Shown piece by piece: positions 1 through 5,811 of a DNA stretch of 5,811 bases (position 1 is the stretch's first letter; every line of letters starts with the position of its first letter). The notes under the pieces were generated by a model. The model did no database searches. It worked only from the letters and a program-made list of their open reading frames with translations, and had not been told where the DNA came from. The DNA is from an uncultured Acidobacteriaceae bacterium (GTDB lineage: Bacteria > Acidobacteriota > Terriglobia > Terriglobales > Acidobacteriaceae). Location: contig CAIMNN010000416.1 of NCBI GenBank assembly GCA_903842845.1, forward strand, positions 1 to 5,811, in the 5' to 3' direction. The position numbers were made by a program, and so were the translations under genes.

Positions 1-1617
1 GCGGGGTTTTATCCGGCGAACATTGCGGCCGATGTGAGCGAAGAGCGCTTGCGGCGATTCTTTGTGCAGACCGAGCGCGGCTTCCAGGTGAGCAAAGATA
101 TCCGCGAGATGGTGATCTTTGCGCATCAGAACCTGATATCGGACCCGCCGTTCACGAAGCTGGATTTTTTGAGCTGTCGCAACCTGCTTATTTATCTGGA
201 TGCGGAGTTGCAGAAGAAACTGCTGCCGTTGTTCTATTACAGCCTGAACCCGGATGGAGTTTTGCTGCTTGGCAACTCGGAGTCGATAGGCACGGCGGTG
301 GACATGTTTGCGCCAATAGCGGTGAAAGAGCGTTTGTACCGGAGGCTGAGCGCAGGAGTGCGCACGGAGCTGACCGAACTGCCGGCTATGCCTTTCCGCC
401 GGGTGACGAAAAACTTTGCACGGCTGCCGCAGGCGAACACACAGCAGATGGTCGTGAGCCTTCAGGCGCAGACCGAGAGCTTGCTGCTGAACCTGTATGC
501 GCCGGCGGCGGTTCTGACGACGGACCAGGGCGAGATAGTTTTCATCAGCGGGAAGACGGGAAAGTATCTTGAGCCGGCGGCGGGTCGGGCGAACCTGAAT
601 ATATTTGCGATGGCGCGCGAGGGATTGAGCGCCGTGCTGAGTGCGACGTTTGCGCAAGCGATACGGAAGAGAGAGGTAAAGTATTCCCGGAGCGTACCGG
701 TGGAGGCGAACGGCCACACATTGTATGTGGACCTGACGGTGCAGCCGCTGACGGAGCCTGAGGTGCTGCGCGGGATGGTTCTGGTTGTGTTTACGGATGT
801 GGCGGCACCGAGCACACCCAAGACCAAAGCCAAGGTTGGCCATGCAGCAGCGGCGCAGATAGGCACGCTCTCGAAGGAGCTGTTGCAGACCCAGCAGGCG
901 TTGCAGATAACGCGGGAAGAGATGCAGACATCGCAGGAAGAGCTGCAAAGCATCAACGAGGAGCTGCAAAGCACGAACGAAGAGCTACAGAGCACGAATG
1001 AGGAGCTGACGACATCGAAGGAAGAGATGCAGTCGATGAACGAAGAGCTTCAGACGGTGAACCAGGAGCTGATAGCGAAGGTGGACGGGTTGTCACGTGC
1101 GAACGACGACATGAACAACCTGCTGAACACGATCGCTGTGGCGACGCTGTTCCTTGACAGCAACCTGAAGGTGCGGCGGTTCACGACGCAGACGCTGGAC
1201 ATCATCAAGCTGATACCGAGCGACCTGGGGCGGCCGATCAGCGACATGGACATCAAGCTGGATTATCCGCAGCTAGCCGAGGATGCGCGTGAGGTGCTGC
1301 GGACGCTGGTGTTCAAGGAGCGGAAGGTCACGGGCGACAACAAGCGCTGGTTCCTGGTTCGGGTAGCGCCGTACCGGACGCAGACGAACCGGATAGACGG
1401 TCTTGTGATCGGATTTGTGGACATCACCGAGATGAAGAAGTTGGAAGGCTCGATGCGCAAGAGCCTGGCGCTGTTGAAGGGAAGAAAGAACTCAACGCAA
1501 GCTGGAACGGAAGAGGGCATAGAGCTTGAGGGCTTGTTGAGCTCAGCCGAGCAGACGCTTGAAGAGTGCCTGAGCGAGATACCGAACGCGCCGACTCACG
1601 ATAAACCAGTGAGTTGA
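1..1617 (+). CDS. CheR-type methyltransferase / PAS fusion protein, 5' partial
   Basis: The frame is open from base 1, so the true start lies upstream; the GTG at 34 is internal to a conserved CheR stretch (YPANIAADVSEERLRRFF). 538 residues are visible. Residues 1-117 are the C-terminal part of a CheR S-adenosylmethionine-dependent glutamate methyltransferase, with VIFAHQNL and the signature SCRNLLIYL; the glycine-rich SAM-binding loop must be upstream. Residues about 160-267 are a divergent PAS-like domain, 285-372 a coiled coil of EELQSTN-type heptads, and 373-480 a second PAS domain (RRFT, GRPISD, PYRT, GFVDIT). The protein ends in a short polar tail with no histidine kinase domain. In this family an N-terminal CheB methylesterase domain is common, so the full gene may be a CheB-CheR-PAS fusion; that part cannot be seen. 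No membrane segment is visible, so a cytoplasmic sensor/adaptation role is likely. The stop is 18 bases before the next gene, suggesting co-transcription. The family call is firm; substrate and signal are unknown. Confidence 0.93.
   Translation, partial: AGFYPANIAADVSEERLRRFFVQTERGFQVSKDIREMVIFAHQNLISDPPFTKLDFLSCRNLLIYLDAELQKKLLPLFYYSLNPDGVLLLGNSESIGTAVDMFAPIAVKERLYRRLSAGVRTELTELPAMPFRRVTKNFARLPQANTQQMVVSLQAQTESLLLNLYAPAAVLTTDQGEIVFISGKTGKYLEPAAGRANLNIFAMAREGLSAVLSATFAQAIRKREVKYSRSVPVEANGHTLYVDLTVQPLTEPEVLRGMVLVVFTDVAAPSTPKTKAKVGHAAAAQIGTLSKELLQTQQALQITREEMQTSQEELQSINEELQSTNEELQSTNEELTTSKEEMQSMNEELQTVNQELIAKVDGLSRANDDMNNLLNTIAVATLFLDSNLKVRRFTTQTLDIIKLIPSDLGRPISDMDIKLDYPQLAEDAREVLRTLVFKERKVTGDNKRWFLVRVAPYRTQTNRIDGLVIGFVDITEMKKLEGSMRKSLALLKGRKNSTQAGTEEGIELEGLLSSAEQTLEECLSEIPNAPTHDKPVS
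916..1071 (+). repeat. 21-bp tandem heptad repeat encoding a coiled coil
   Basis: Seven consecutive 21-base units (916-1062) followed by a partial one encode variants of EELQSTN: EEMQTSQ, EELQSIN, EELQSTN twice, EELTTSK, EEMQSMN and EELQTVN. The units differ at several bases, so this is an old, protein-selected repeat, not a recent expansion. It forms the dimeric coiled-coil linker between the two PAS domains of the CheR/PAS fusion, a hallmark of this family. Confidence 0.85.
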
Positions 1618-1619
1618 GA

Positions 1620-1627
1620 GGGGAGGG
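1620..1627 (+). promoter_or_regulatory. Ribosome binding site of the GGDEF/EAL gene
   Basis: A purine-rich run, GGGGAGGG, begins 3 bases after the TGA of the preceding gene and ends 8 bases before the ATG at 1636. This is good Shine-Dalgarno spacing and supports that start. The 18-base gap leaves no room for an ordinary promoter, so the gene is probably read from the upstream transcript. Confidence 0.75.
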
Positions 1628-1635
1628 ACAGAAGA

Positions 1636-3933
1636 ATGAACCCCCGAGAAACCAACAAAGCGAGCTTGCGCGCGCGTGCGGAAGAACAACTAGCGCAGAA
1701 CGAATCCATAGCGCCACAACCGAAACAGCCTGTGAACACGCAGCGACTGGTGCACGAACTGCAAGTACACCAGTTGGAGCTGGAGATGCAGAACGAGGAG
1801 CTGCGGGAATCGCGCGCGCGGATCGAAGAGTCGCTGGAGCGCGTAAGCGACCTTTATGACCTTGCGCCGATGAGTTACTTTACGCTGGATTCCGAGAGCA
1901 AGATAGTGCAGTTGAACCTGACCGCGGCGCGGTTGCTGGGCAAGGAGCGCGCGTTGCTGGTGGGCATGCGGTTCCTGAATTATCTTGATTCAGCCAGCCG
2001 CATTGAGTTCCGCGCGGTGCTTGAGCATCTGTTTTTCAACCGGACCAAAGAGCATGTATGCGTGGAGGCGACACTTGCCAAGCCCAAGCTGCGGCACCTA
2101 CAGATAGACCTGAATCTTGCGGAGGATTACCAGTCGTGCCGGATGACGGTGACGGACGTCAGCGAGCTGAAGCAGAGCGAGGAGTCGCTGCGCGAGACAA
2201 ATGAGTTGAACATGGCGATGATAGATTCGCTTCCGTTCCCCATGCACATCATCAACGCCAAGGGTCACATTCTGTACATGAGCCAGAAGATGGTGGAAGA
2301 GGTTGGCAGACGCGCGGAAGGCGAGGTCTGCTGGAACGTGCTTGACCCGAAGCAGATGCAAGACAAGAACTGCCCGCTGCGGCAGCCAATACAGTTCGGA
2401 GTAACGACGATAACGGAGTCGACGGGAATCTACTGCCCGATGATGGACGAGGGAGCGAATCAAGGCGAGTCAGAAAGCGGTAGATTTTTTGAGGTACACC
2501 ATACGGGCATGATGTACAATGGCGAGCCGGCGCTGCTGGAGATATTCATCGACCTGACGGAGCGGAAGCAGGCGGAGAAGCGTCAGGCGCAGGCGGATGC
2601 GGTGATCTGGCGTCAGGCGAACTATGACAAACTGACCGGGTTGCCCAACCGTTACTTGTTCTATGACCGGCTTGAACATGCGCTGCTGAACACGAAGCGT
2701 GAAAAGGGCAGCCTGACATTGATGTTCCTTGATATAGACAACTTCAAGATGATCAACGACACGCTGGGGCATCATCTGGGGGACGAATTGCTGGCGGAGA
2801 CGGCGCGGAGAATCACCGGGTTGATACGCGAGACGGACACGGTGGCGCGATTGAGCGGGGATGAGTTCACGGTGATATTGCCGGGTCTTGCCGACACGGC
2901 GCGTATTGAGGCGATAGCCGAAGCCATTCGTGAAGAGATGGACAGGCCATTTGATTTTGGAATTAACCAGATTCACACGACGGTGAGCATTGGGATAACG
3001 CGCTATCCGGCCGACGGCACAGACGTTGAGACACTGATGAAAAACGCCGACCAGGCGATGTACTCAGCGAAATGGGCGGGACGGAACCAGTACAGCTACT
3101 TTACGCCTGAGATGGCGCAGGCAGCGAAGAAGGGTCAGCTACTTGCCGATGATCTGCGCAAGGCGTTGGAGCGGCGGGAGTTTTATGTTTGCTATCAGCC
3201 GATAGTAGAGTTGGCGAGTCAGCATTGGATAGGAGCGGAGGCGTTGTTGCGCTGGCGGCATCCGAAGCGCGGCGTGATAATGCCCGACGAGTTTATTCCG
3301 ATGGCGGAGCAGATGGGTGCGATAAGCGACATCGGCTACTGGGTGCTTTCAGAAGCGAGCAATCAGGTGAAGCGCTGGTTGAGCCTGGGCGCGGAGTGCG
3401 CGCATGTGAGCATCAACAAATCACCGCGCGAGTTCAGCCGGGACAAGAATTTTCATCGCTGGCTGGACTTTATTGAGAAGTGTGGAGTGCCAACGGAGTG
3501 CTTCAATGTTGAGATTACGGAGAACCTGCTGGCAAGCGATTACCCCGGCATGAGCCAGAAGCTGCACGCGTACAAGGAAGCCGGGATGCTGATATCACTG
3601 GATGATTTCGGGACGGGGTATTCTTCACTTGCTTATCTGCGGCGTTTCAACATCGACGTGCTGAAGATAGACAGGTCGTTTGTGATGGATATGGAGACGA
3701 ACCCGGACAGCCGGGCGATCATCAAGGCGATTATCGGATTGGCGCACGGCATTGGAGTGAAGACGACAGCCGAGGGCGTTGAGACAGAAGGGCAGCGGGA
3801 GATGCTGACGGATTATGGCTGCGATTATGCGCAGGGATTTTTGTTTGCCAGGCCGATAGAGGCTGATGAATACTTCGATGCGCTTGAAAAGAGGCAGCCG
3901 AAGTTGCAGCCGAGTGCAGAGCTGACAGTGTAA
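1636..3933 (+). CDS. PAS-PAS-GGDEF-EAL cyclic-di-GMP synthase/phosphodiesterase
   Basis: A complete 765-residue soluble protein that should make and/or degrade the second messenger c-di-GMP under PAS control. Order: N-terminal helix with HELQVHQLELEMQNEEL (40-56), PAS1 about 72-178, PAS2 about 195-312, GGDEF about 329-487, EAL about 500-755. GGDEF: the domain opens with DKLTGLPNR (331-339); metal and substrate residues D366, N374 and D383 are present; the signature is SGDEF (407-411), with Ser for the first Gly; the inhibitory I-site RETD (398-401) lies exactly five residues upstream. EAL: E535-A536-L537, N594, E626, E629, D656-D657 in DDFGTGYSS, K677, E713 and Q733 match the catalytic set known from RocR-type enzymes with nearly identical spacing. 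PAS2 carries C232, C246 and C267, including a Cys-Pro-Leu, reminiscent of Cys-bearing PAS domains, but one usual Cys appears to be missing. No transmembrane segment is seen. Both activities look possible; the net direction cannot be read from sequence. Confidence 0.96.
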   Translation: MNPRETNKASLRARAEEQLAQNESIAPQPKQPVNTQRLVHELQVHQLELEMQNEELRESRARIEESLERVSDLYDLAPMSYFTLDSESKIVQLNLTAARLLGKERALLVGMRFLNYLDSASRIEFRAVLEHLFFNRTKEHVCVEATLAKPKLRHLQIDLNLAEDYQSCRMTVTDVSELKQSEESLRETNELNMAMIDSLPFPMHIINAKGHILYMSQKMVEEVGRRAEGEVCWNVLDPKQMQDKNCPLRQPIQFGVTTITESTGIYCPMMDEGANQGESESGRFFEVHHTGMMYNGEPALLEIFIDLTERKQAEKRQAQADAVIWRQANYDKLTGLPNRYLFYDRLEHALLNTKREKGSLTLMFLDIDNFKMINDTLGHHLGDELLAETARRITGLIRETDTVARLSGDEFTVILPGLADTARIEAIAEAIREEMDRPFDFGINQIHTTVSIGITRYPADGTDVETLMKNADQAMYSAKWAGRNQYSYFTPEMAQAAKKGQLLADDLRKALERREFYVCYQPIVELASQHWIGAEALLRWRHPKRGVIMPDEFIPMAEQMGAISDIGYWVLSEASNQVKRWLSLGAECAHVSINKSPREFSRDKNFHRWLDFIEKCGVPTECFNVEITENLLASDYPGMSQKLHAYKEAGMLISLDDFGTGYSSLAYLRRFNIDVLKIDRSFVMDMETNPDSRAIIKAIIGLAHGIGVKTTAEGVETEGQREMLTDYGCDYAQGFLFARPIEADEYFDALEKRQPKLQPSAELTV

Positions 3934-3965
3934 AAGGCCGGTGGGCAGGTTGTGATGGAAAAGGT

Positions 3966-4005
3966 TCAGGCGTCATCAGAGATAGATGACGCCTGATATT
4001 TTTTT
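3966..4005 (+). terminator. Rho-independent terminator of the signalling operon
   Basis: A perfect 12-bp inverted repeat (3966-3977 with 3985-3996; arm TCAGGCGTCATC) encloses a 7-base loop, AGAGATA, and is followed by TA and seven Ts (3999-4005). It lies 32 bases after the stop of the GGDEF/EAL gene. There is no A-run on its left side, so it should work mainly on the plus strand. Confidence 0.92.
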
Positions 4006-4044
4006 GAGAGACGAGTAGGATGGCTGAGATTTTTTTGAGGACGG
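3995..4044 (+). repeat. Short imperfect direct repeat containing T7 tracts
   Basis: GATATTTTTTTGAG at 3995-4008 recurs as GAGATTTTTTTGAG at 4026-4039, 31 bases on, with one mismatch; GACG follows soon after each copy. The first copy is the tail of the plus-strand terminator. The second has no hairpin in front of it. It may be a remnant of a local duplication or simply chance. Confidence 0.45.
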
Positions 4045-4065
4045 TGGGCGAGGTTAATTTGAGAC

Positions 4066-4104
4066 AAAAAAAGCCCCCTTTGCGGGATGGAGATGCAAAG
4101 GGGG
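4066..4104 (-). terminator. Rho-independent terminator of the minus-strand envelope operon
   Basis: Read on the minus strand, CCCCCTTTGC (4104-4095) pairs perfectly over 10 bp with GCAAAGGGGG (4083-4074) around an 11-base loop, followed by one C and seven Ts (complement of 4066-4072). It lies 28 bases beyond the stop of the beta-barrel gene. Together with the plus-strand terminator it separates two converging transcripts. The right-hand flank lacks a strong T-run, so it is probably one-directional. Confidence 0.92.
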
Positions 4105-4132
4105 TTGCGAGAGATATTGCAGTTGAGAGTGT

Positions 4133-4744
4133 TTAGAAGTGGAAGACGAGTCCGTTGGCTAAACGGACGTCGTACTGATGGTTGTTGGCGTTGTTGGGCA
4201 GCGAAGTGGTGATGAAATCCGCTTCAAACAAGCGCAGTGAGAGGTTTTGCGTGACGCGGAGGTTTGCTCCGCCGCCCGCCTGAAAGGCTGTGCTGAATGC
4301 GCTTCCGGTTATCGACGTTGGGCGCGGGAAGATGCTGTTTGAGGCAGCATCGAACCCGAAGAGCGCCTGTCCGTAGAGGTTGAGGGTGTGAGCCGAAGAT
4401 TTGGTCAAGCCGAAGTAATAACGAGGGCCCGCAACGACAGAGAACTGGCTCAGGTTCACGCCCGGCTGAATTGCGCGCGCGGTTTCGGCGTTAACATCCA
4501 CAACAACAGCAAAGCCGTTAGGCTGCGAGTTGAATTTGTATGCGGTGTCAACGGAGATACCGGGCAGCACAAAGCTGTTGGTGGTTTGTGATATCTTGGC
4601 GATCTTGTAGGTGAAGTTGGTGGCCAGCTCGTAGCGCCCTTGAGCCTTGGTGCTGGCGGGCGCCACGTTGGCGGAGTTGTCTTGCGCACTCATGGAGCCA
4701 AGCACGCTAACGAGGATTGCAGTCAGGATCATTATTTTTTTCAT
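4133..4744 (-). CDS. Small outer-membrane beta-barrel protein
   Basis: A 203-residue exported protein. It begins MKKIM followed by a hydrophobic stretch and a probable signal peptidase I site at SMSA|QD, giving a mature protein of about 180 residues. The rest alternates polar and hydrophobic residues in amphipathic strands (for example FAVVVDVNAE, FSVVAGPRYYFG, LNLYGQALFGFD, AFQAGGGANLRV, LSLRLFEADFITT) and ends in LVFHF, with the C-terminal phenylalanine typical of proteins inserted by the BAM complex. Size suggests an eight-stranded barrel of the OmpA/OmpX-like fold. An ATG six bases upstream (4750) is in frame, but the AGGAG ribosome site is only 3 bases from it and 9 bases from the ATG at 4744, so I prefer 4744. 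The gene begins 23 bases after the stop of the surface-protein gene and is probably in the same operon. Related barrels are frequent in Acidobacteriota; the specific function is unknown. Confidence 0.88.
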   Translation of the reverse strand: MKKIMILTAILVSVLGSMSAQDNSANVAPASTKAQGRYELATNFTYKIAKISQTTNSFVLPGISVDTAYKFNSQPNGFAVVVDVNAETARAIQPGVNLSQFSVVAGPRYYFGLTKSSAHTLNLYGQALFGFDAASNSIFPRPTSITGSAFSTAFQAGGGANLRVTQNLSLRLFEADFITTSLPNNANNHQYDVRLANGLVFHF

Positions 4745-4753
4745 TGTCATTTT

Positions 4754-4758
4754 CTCCT
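4754..4758 (-). promoter_or_regulatory. Ribosome binding site deciding the barrel-gene start
   Basis: AGGAG on the minus strand lies 9 bases before the ATG at 4744 and 3 bases before the alternative ATG at 4750. The spacing favours 4744. It sits in the short gap right after the stop codon of the upstream surface-protein gene. Confidence 0.7.
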
Positions 4759-4767
4759 CGTCTCCGA

Positions 4768-5811
4768 TTACTCAACCGTGAGTGAAACGGTGGTGGTGCG
4801 GGTGAGCGCGCCGGATGTTCCGGTCACAGTGATGGTGTAGTTCTGCGGCTGCTGGCCGAAGTAACCGCTCTCTTTGCTTCCGCAACCCGAGATGCCGAAG
4901 ACCGCGCCGAGTGAAACCAGCATGAGCAAGAGCAGCATGAGCTTGCGCGAAGCCTTGCGCACGCGGCGGAAAGGCAGAAGCAGAAGAACTGCGAGGAGCG
5001 GAGCGATGGCCCTGGCGGCGGAGTTGAAACCGGGAGCCGACTGGTTGCCGCGATTCATTGTGACACCGTTCGGGATAAGGATTTTCATTCCGCTGGTTGC
5101 GCCTGCGGCACCGGGTGTAACGGTTGCAGGGTTAAAGCTGAGTGTTGCGCCGGTAGGCAACCCGGTTGCGCTGAGCGAGACGACATTGTTGAATGTGCCG
5201 TTCACCGAGGTCACGCTGATGTTGTAGTTCAGCGAGTCACCGGGGTAGACGGTTGTTGAAGCGGGAGTGCCGCTCAGAGCAAAATCAACGTTGGAGCTGA
5301 TGACATAAGCTGCGGTTCCGACGTTGCTGTTGGTGTAGCCGGTTGCAGTGGCGATGGCCTTGAGGGTTTTCGAGCTGCTGATGGTGACAGCACCCGAATA
5401 AGGAGTCGATGCGGTTGTGGGAGTAGAGCCATCGGTTGTGTAGAAGATGGATGCGCCGGAGGTTGTGGAGCTGATTGTCACCTGCTGCGCAGAGGAGTAA
5501 GTTCCTGCTGCGGGGGTGAATGTTGGTGTTGCTGCTTGCGGAATGTTGATGGTGTAAGCAGCTGTGCCGACGTTGCTGTTTGTGTATCCGGTTGCGGTGG
5601 CGATGGCCTTGAGGGTTTCAGAGACGGCCACGTTGACCGGTGTGGAGTACTTTGCGGACGAGGTGGTTGGAGTGCTGCCATCGGTTGTGTAGTAGATGGA
5701 AGCGCCAGAGGTTGTGGAGCTGATTGTCACCTGCTGCGCAGAGGAGTAAGTTCCTGCTGCGGGGGTGAATGTTGGTGTTGCTGCTTGCGGAATGTTGATG
5801 GTGTAAGCAGC
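4768..5811 (-). CDS. Surface protein with chitobiase C-terminal-like repeats, 5' partial
   Basis: The frame is open to the window edge, so the N-terminus is missing; 347 residues are visible. The GTG at 5730 is an internal valine of a repeat, not a start. Residues 1-9 are the end of one repeat; 10-92 and 93-174 are two units of about 83 residues of the chitobiase/beta-hexosaminidase C-terminal-like type (IYYTTDGSTPT, ETLKAIATATGY). Residues about 175-249 form an Ig-like beta domain (VDFALSGTPAS, LSATGLPTGATLSFNPATV). Then come a hydrophobic stretch (268-281), a basic loop RRVRKASRK (282-290), a second hydrophobic stretch (291-308), C310 in SGCG, and a short Thr-rich beta tail (YTITVTGTSG). 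Composition is rich in Thr, Ser and Ala, as in secreted adhesive or carbohydrate-associated proteins. This C-terminal layout is one I associate with acidobacterial surface proteins. No catalytic domain is visible; any enzymatic part would be upstream. It probably shares a transcript with the beta-barrel gene. Ligand and exact function are unknown. Confidence 0.88.
   Translation of the reverse strand, partial: AAYTINIPQAATPTFTPAAGTYSSAQQVTISSTTSGASIYYTTDGSTPTTSSAKYSTPVNVAVSETLKAIATATGYTNSNVGTAAYTINIPQAATPTFTPAAGTYSSAQQVTISSTTSGASIFYTTDGSTPTTASTPYSGAVTISSSKTLKAIATATGYTNSNVGTAAYVISSNVDFALSGTPASTTVYPGDSLNYNISVTSVNGTFNNVVSLSATGLPTGATLSFNPATVTPGAAGATSGMKILIPNGVTMNRGNQSAPGFNSAARAIAPLLAVLLLLPFRRVRKASRKLMLLLLMLVSLGAVFGISGCGSKESGYFGQQPQNYTITVTGTSGALTRTTTVSLTVE
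5290..5535 (-). repeat. Chitobiase C-terminal-like repeat unit, distal copy
   Basis: This 82-residue unit begins AATPTFTPAAGTYSSAQQ and ends AAYVISSN. It matches the upstream unit almost residue for residue in its first half and in the KAIATATGYTNSNVGTAAY segment, and differs mainly in the middle (TASTPYSGAVTISSSK against SSAKYSTPVNVAVSE). It is the last unit before the Ig-like domain. Confidence 0.85.
5536..5784 (-). repeat. Chitobiase C-terminal-like repeat unit, proximal copy
   Basis: This 83-residue (249-bp) unit begins AATPTFTPAAGTYSSAQQ and ends YTINIPQ. The repeat period of 249 bp keeps the reading frame. Bases 5708-5811 are identical to 5459-5562 over all 104 bases visible, reaching the window edge. 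Confidence 0.85.
5785..5811 (-). repeat. End of a further repeat unit, cut by the window edge
   Basis: The nine residues AAYTINIPQ are the same as the end of the next unit, so at least one more chitobiase C-terminal-like unit lies upstream of the visible part of the gene. Confidence 0.8.

Noticed and set aside
34..36. GTG as a start codon for the first gene
   Set aside because: The preceding in-frame residues AGFYPANIAAD are conserved CheR sequence, so the gene starts before the window.
462..995. Minus-strand open frame of 177 residues with repeated CSSS motifs
   Set aside because: It is the reverse reading of the coiled-coil heptads and PAS region of the CheR/PAS gene; the repeated Cys-Ser pattern is the complement of EEL/EEM codons, and no ribosome site is seen.
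916..1071. Regular short repeats resembling a CRISPR or satellite array
   Set aside because: The 21-base period is exactly seven codons in frame, with no spacers, and encodes a coiled-coil heptad.
1614..1859. Plus-strand open frame of 81 residues overlapping the start of the GGDEF/EAL gene
   Set aside because: It is a frame-shifted shadow of a strongly supported gene; the composition is Arg/Ala-rich and no family is recognised.
2470..2976. Minus-strand open frame of 168 residues
   Set aside because: It lies opposite the conserved GGDEF domain and shows no recognisable motif.
4882..4884. Cys310 as a normal lipoprotein acylation site
   Set aside because: A lipobox must follow an N-terminal signal peptide; this cysteine is near the C-terminus of a long open frame. 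It is kept only as an oddity in the findings.
4874..5227. Plus-strand open frame of 117 residues opposite the surface-protein C-terminus
   Set aside because: The minus-strand frame has clear domains here; this one is a Pro/Ala/Arg-rich shadow.
5728..5730. GTG as a start codon for the surface protein
   Set aside because: It encodes the valine of the repeated QQVTISS motif, and the open frame with recognisable repeat sequence continues upstream to the window edge.

Overview
The window most likely comes from an acidobacterium (Acidobacteriota, Terriglobia-like). This rests on protein style, not on any marker gene. The minus-strand surface protein ends in an Ig-like domain, two hydrophobic stretches, a Gly-Cys-Gly turn and a short Thr-rich tail, an ending I associate with acidobacterial surface proteins. 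The neighbouring small beta-barrel also resembles acidobacterial barrels. The DNA is moderately GC-rich, and genes are tightly packed.

Layout. Positions 1-3933 hold two plus-strand signalling genes. The first (1-1617) is the 3' part of a CheR-type methyltransferase fused to a PAS-like domain, a heptad-repeat coiled coil and a second PAS domain; its 5' part lies outside the window. After 18 bases and a clear ribosome binding site comes a complete 765-residue PAS-PAS-GGDEF-EAL protein (1636-3933) with intact-looking cyclic-di-GMP synthesis, feedback and hydrolysis motifs. A strong rho-independent terminator (3966-4005) ends this unit.

The 3934-4132 gap lies between convergent units. It holds the plus-strand terminator and a separate minus-strand terminator (4066-4104). 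On the minus strand, a surface protein with chitobiase C-terminal-like repeats (4768 to beyond 5811, 5' end missing) is followed at close spacing by a small outer-membrane beta-barrel gene (4133-4744).

How they work together. The plus-strand pair looks like a sensory module in which a chemotaxis-type methyltransferase/PAS protein is co-expressed with a bifunctional c-di-GMP enzyme; the link between them is inferred from gene order and shared design. The minus-strand pair looks like an envelope/surface operon. Nothing in the sequence ties the two units together functionally, and their isoleucine codon use differs clearly. I see no CRISPR array, RNA gene, insertion sequence or obvious new system; the most notable points are the operon pairing, the exact 104-bp duplication in the surface gene, that protein's unusual C-terminus, and the ATA-rich codon use of the signalling genes.
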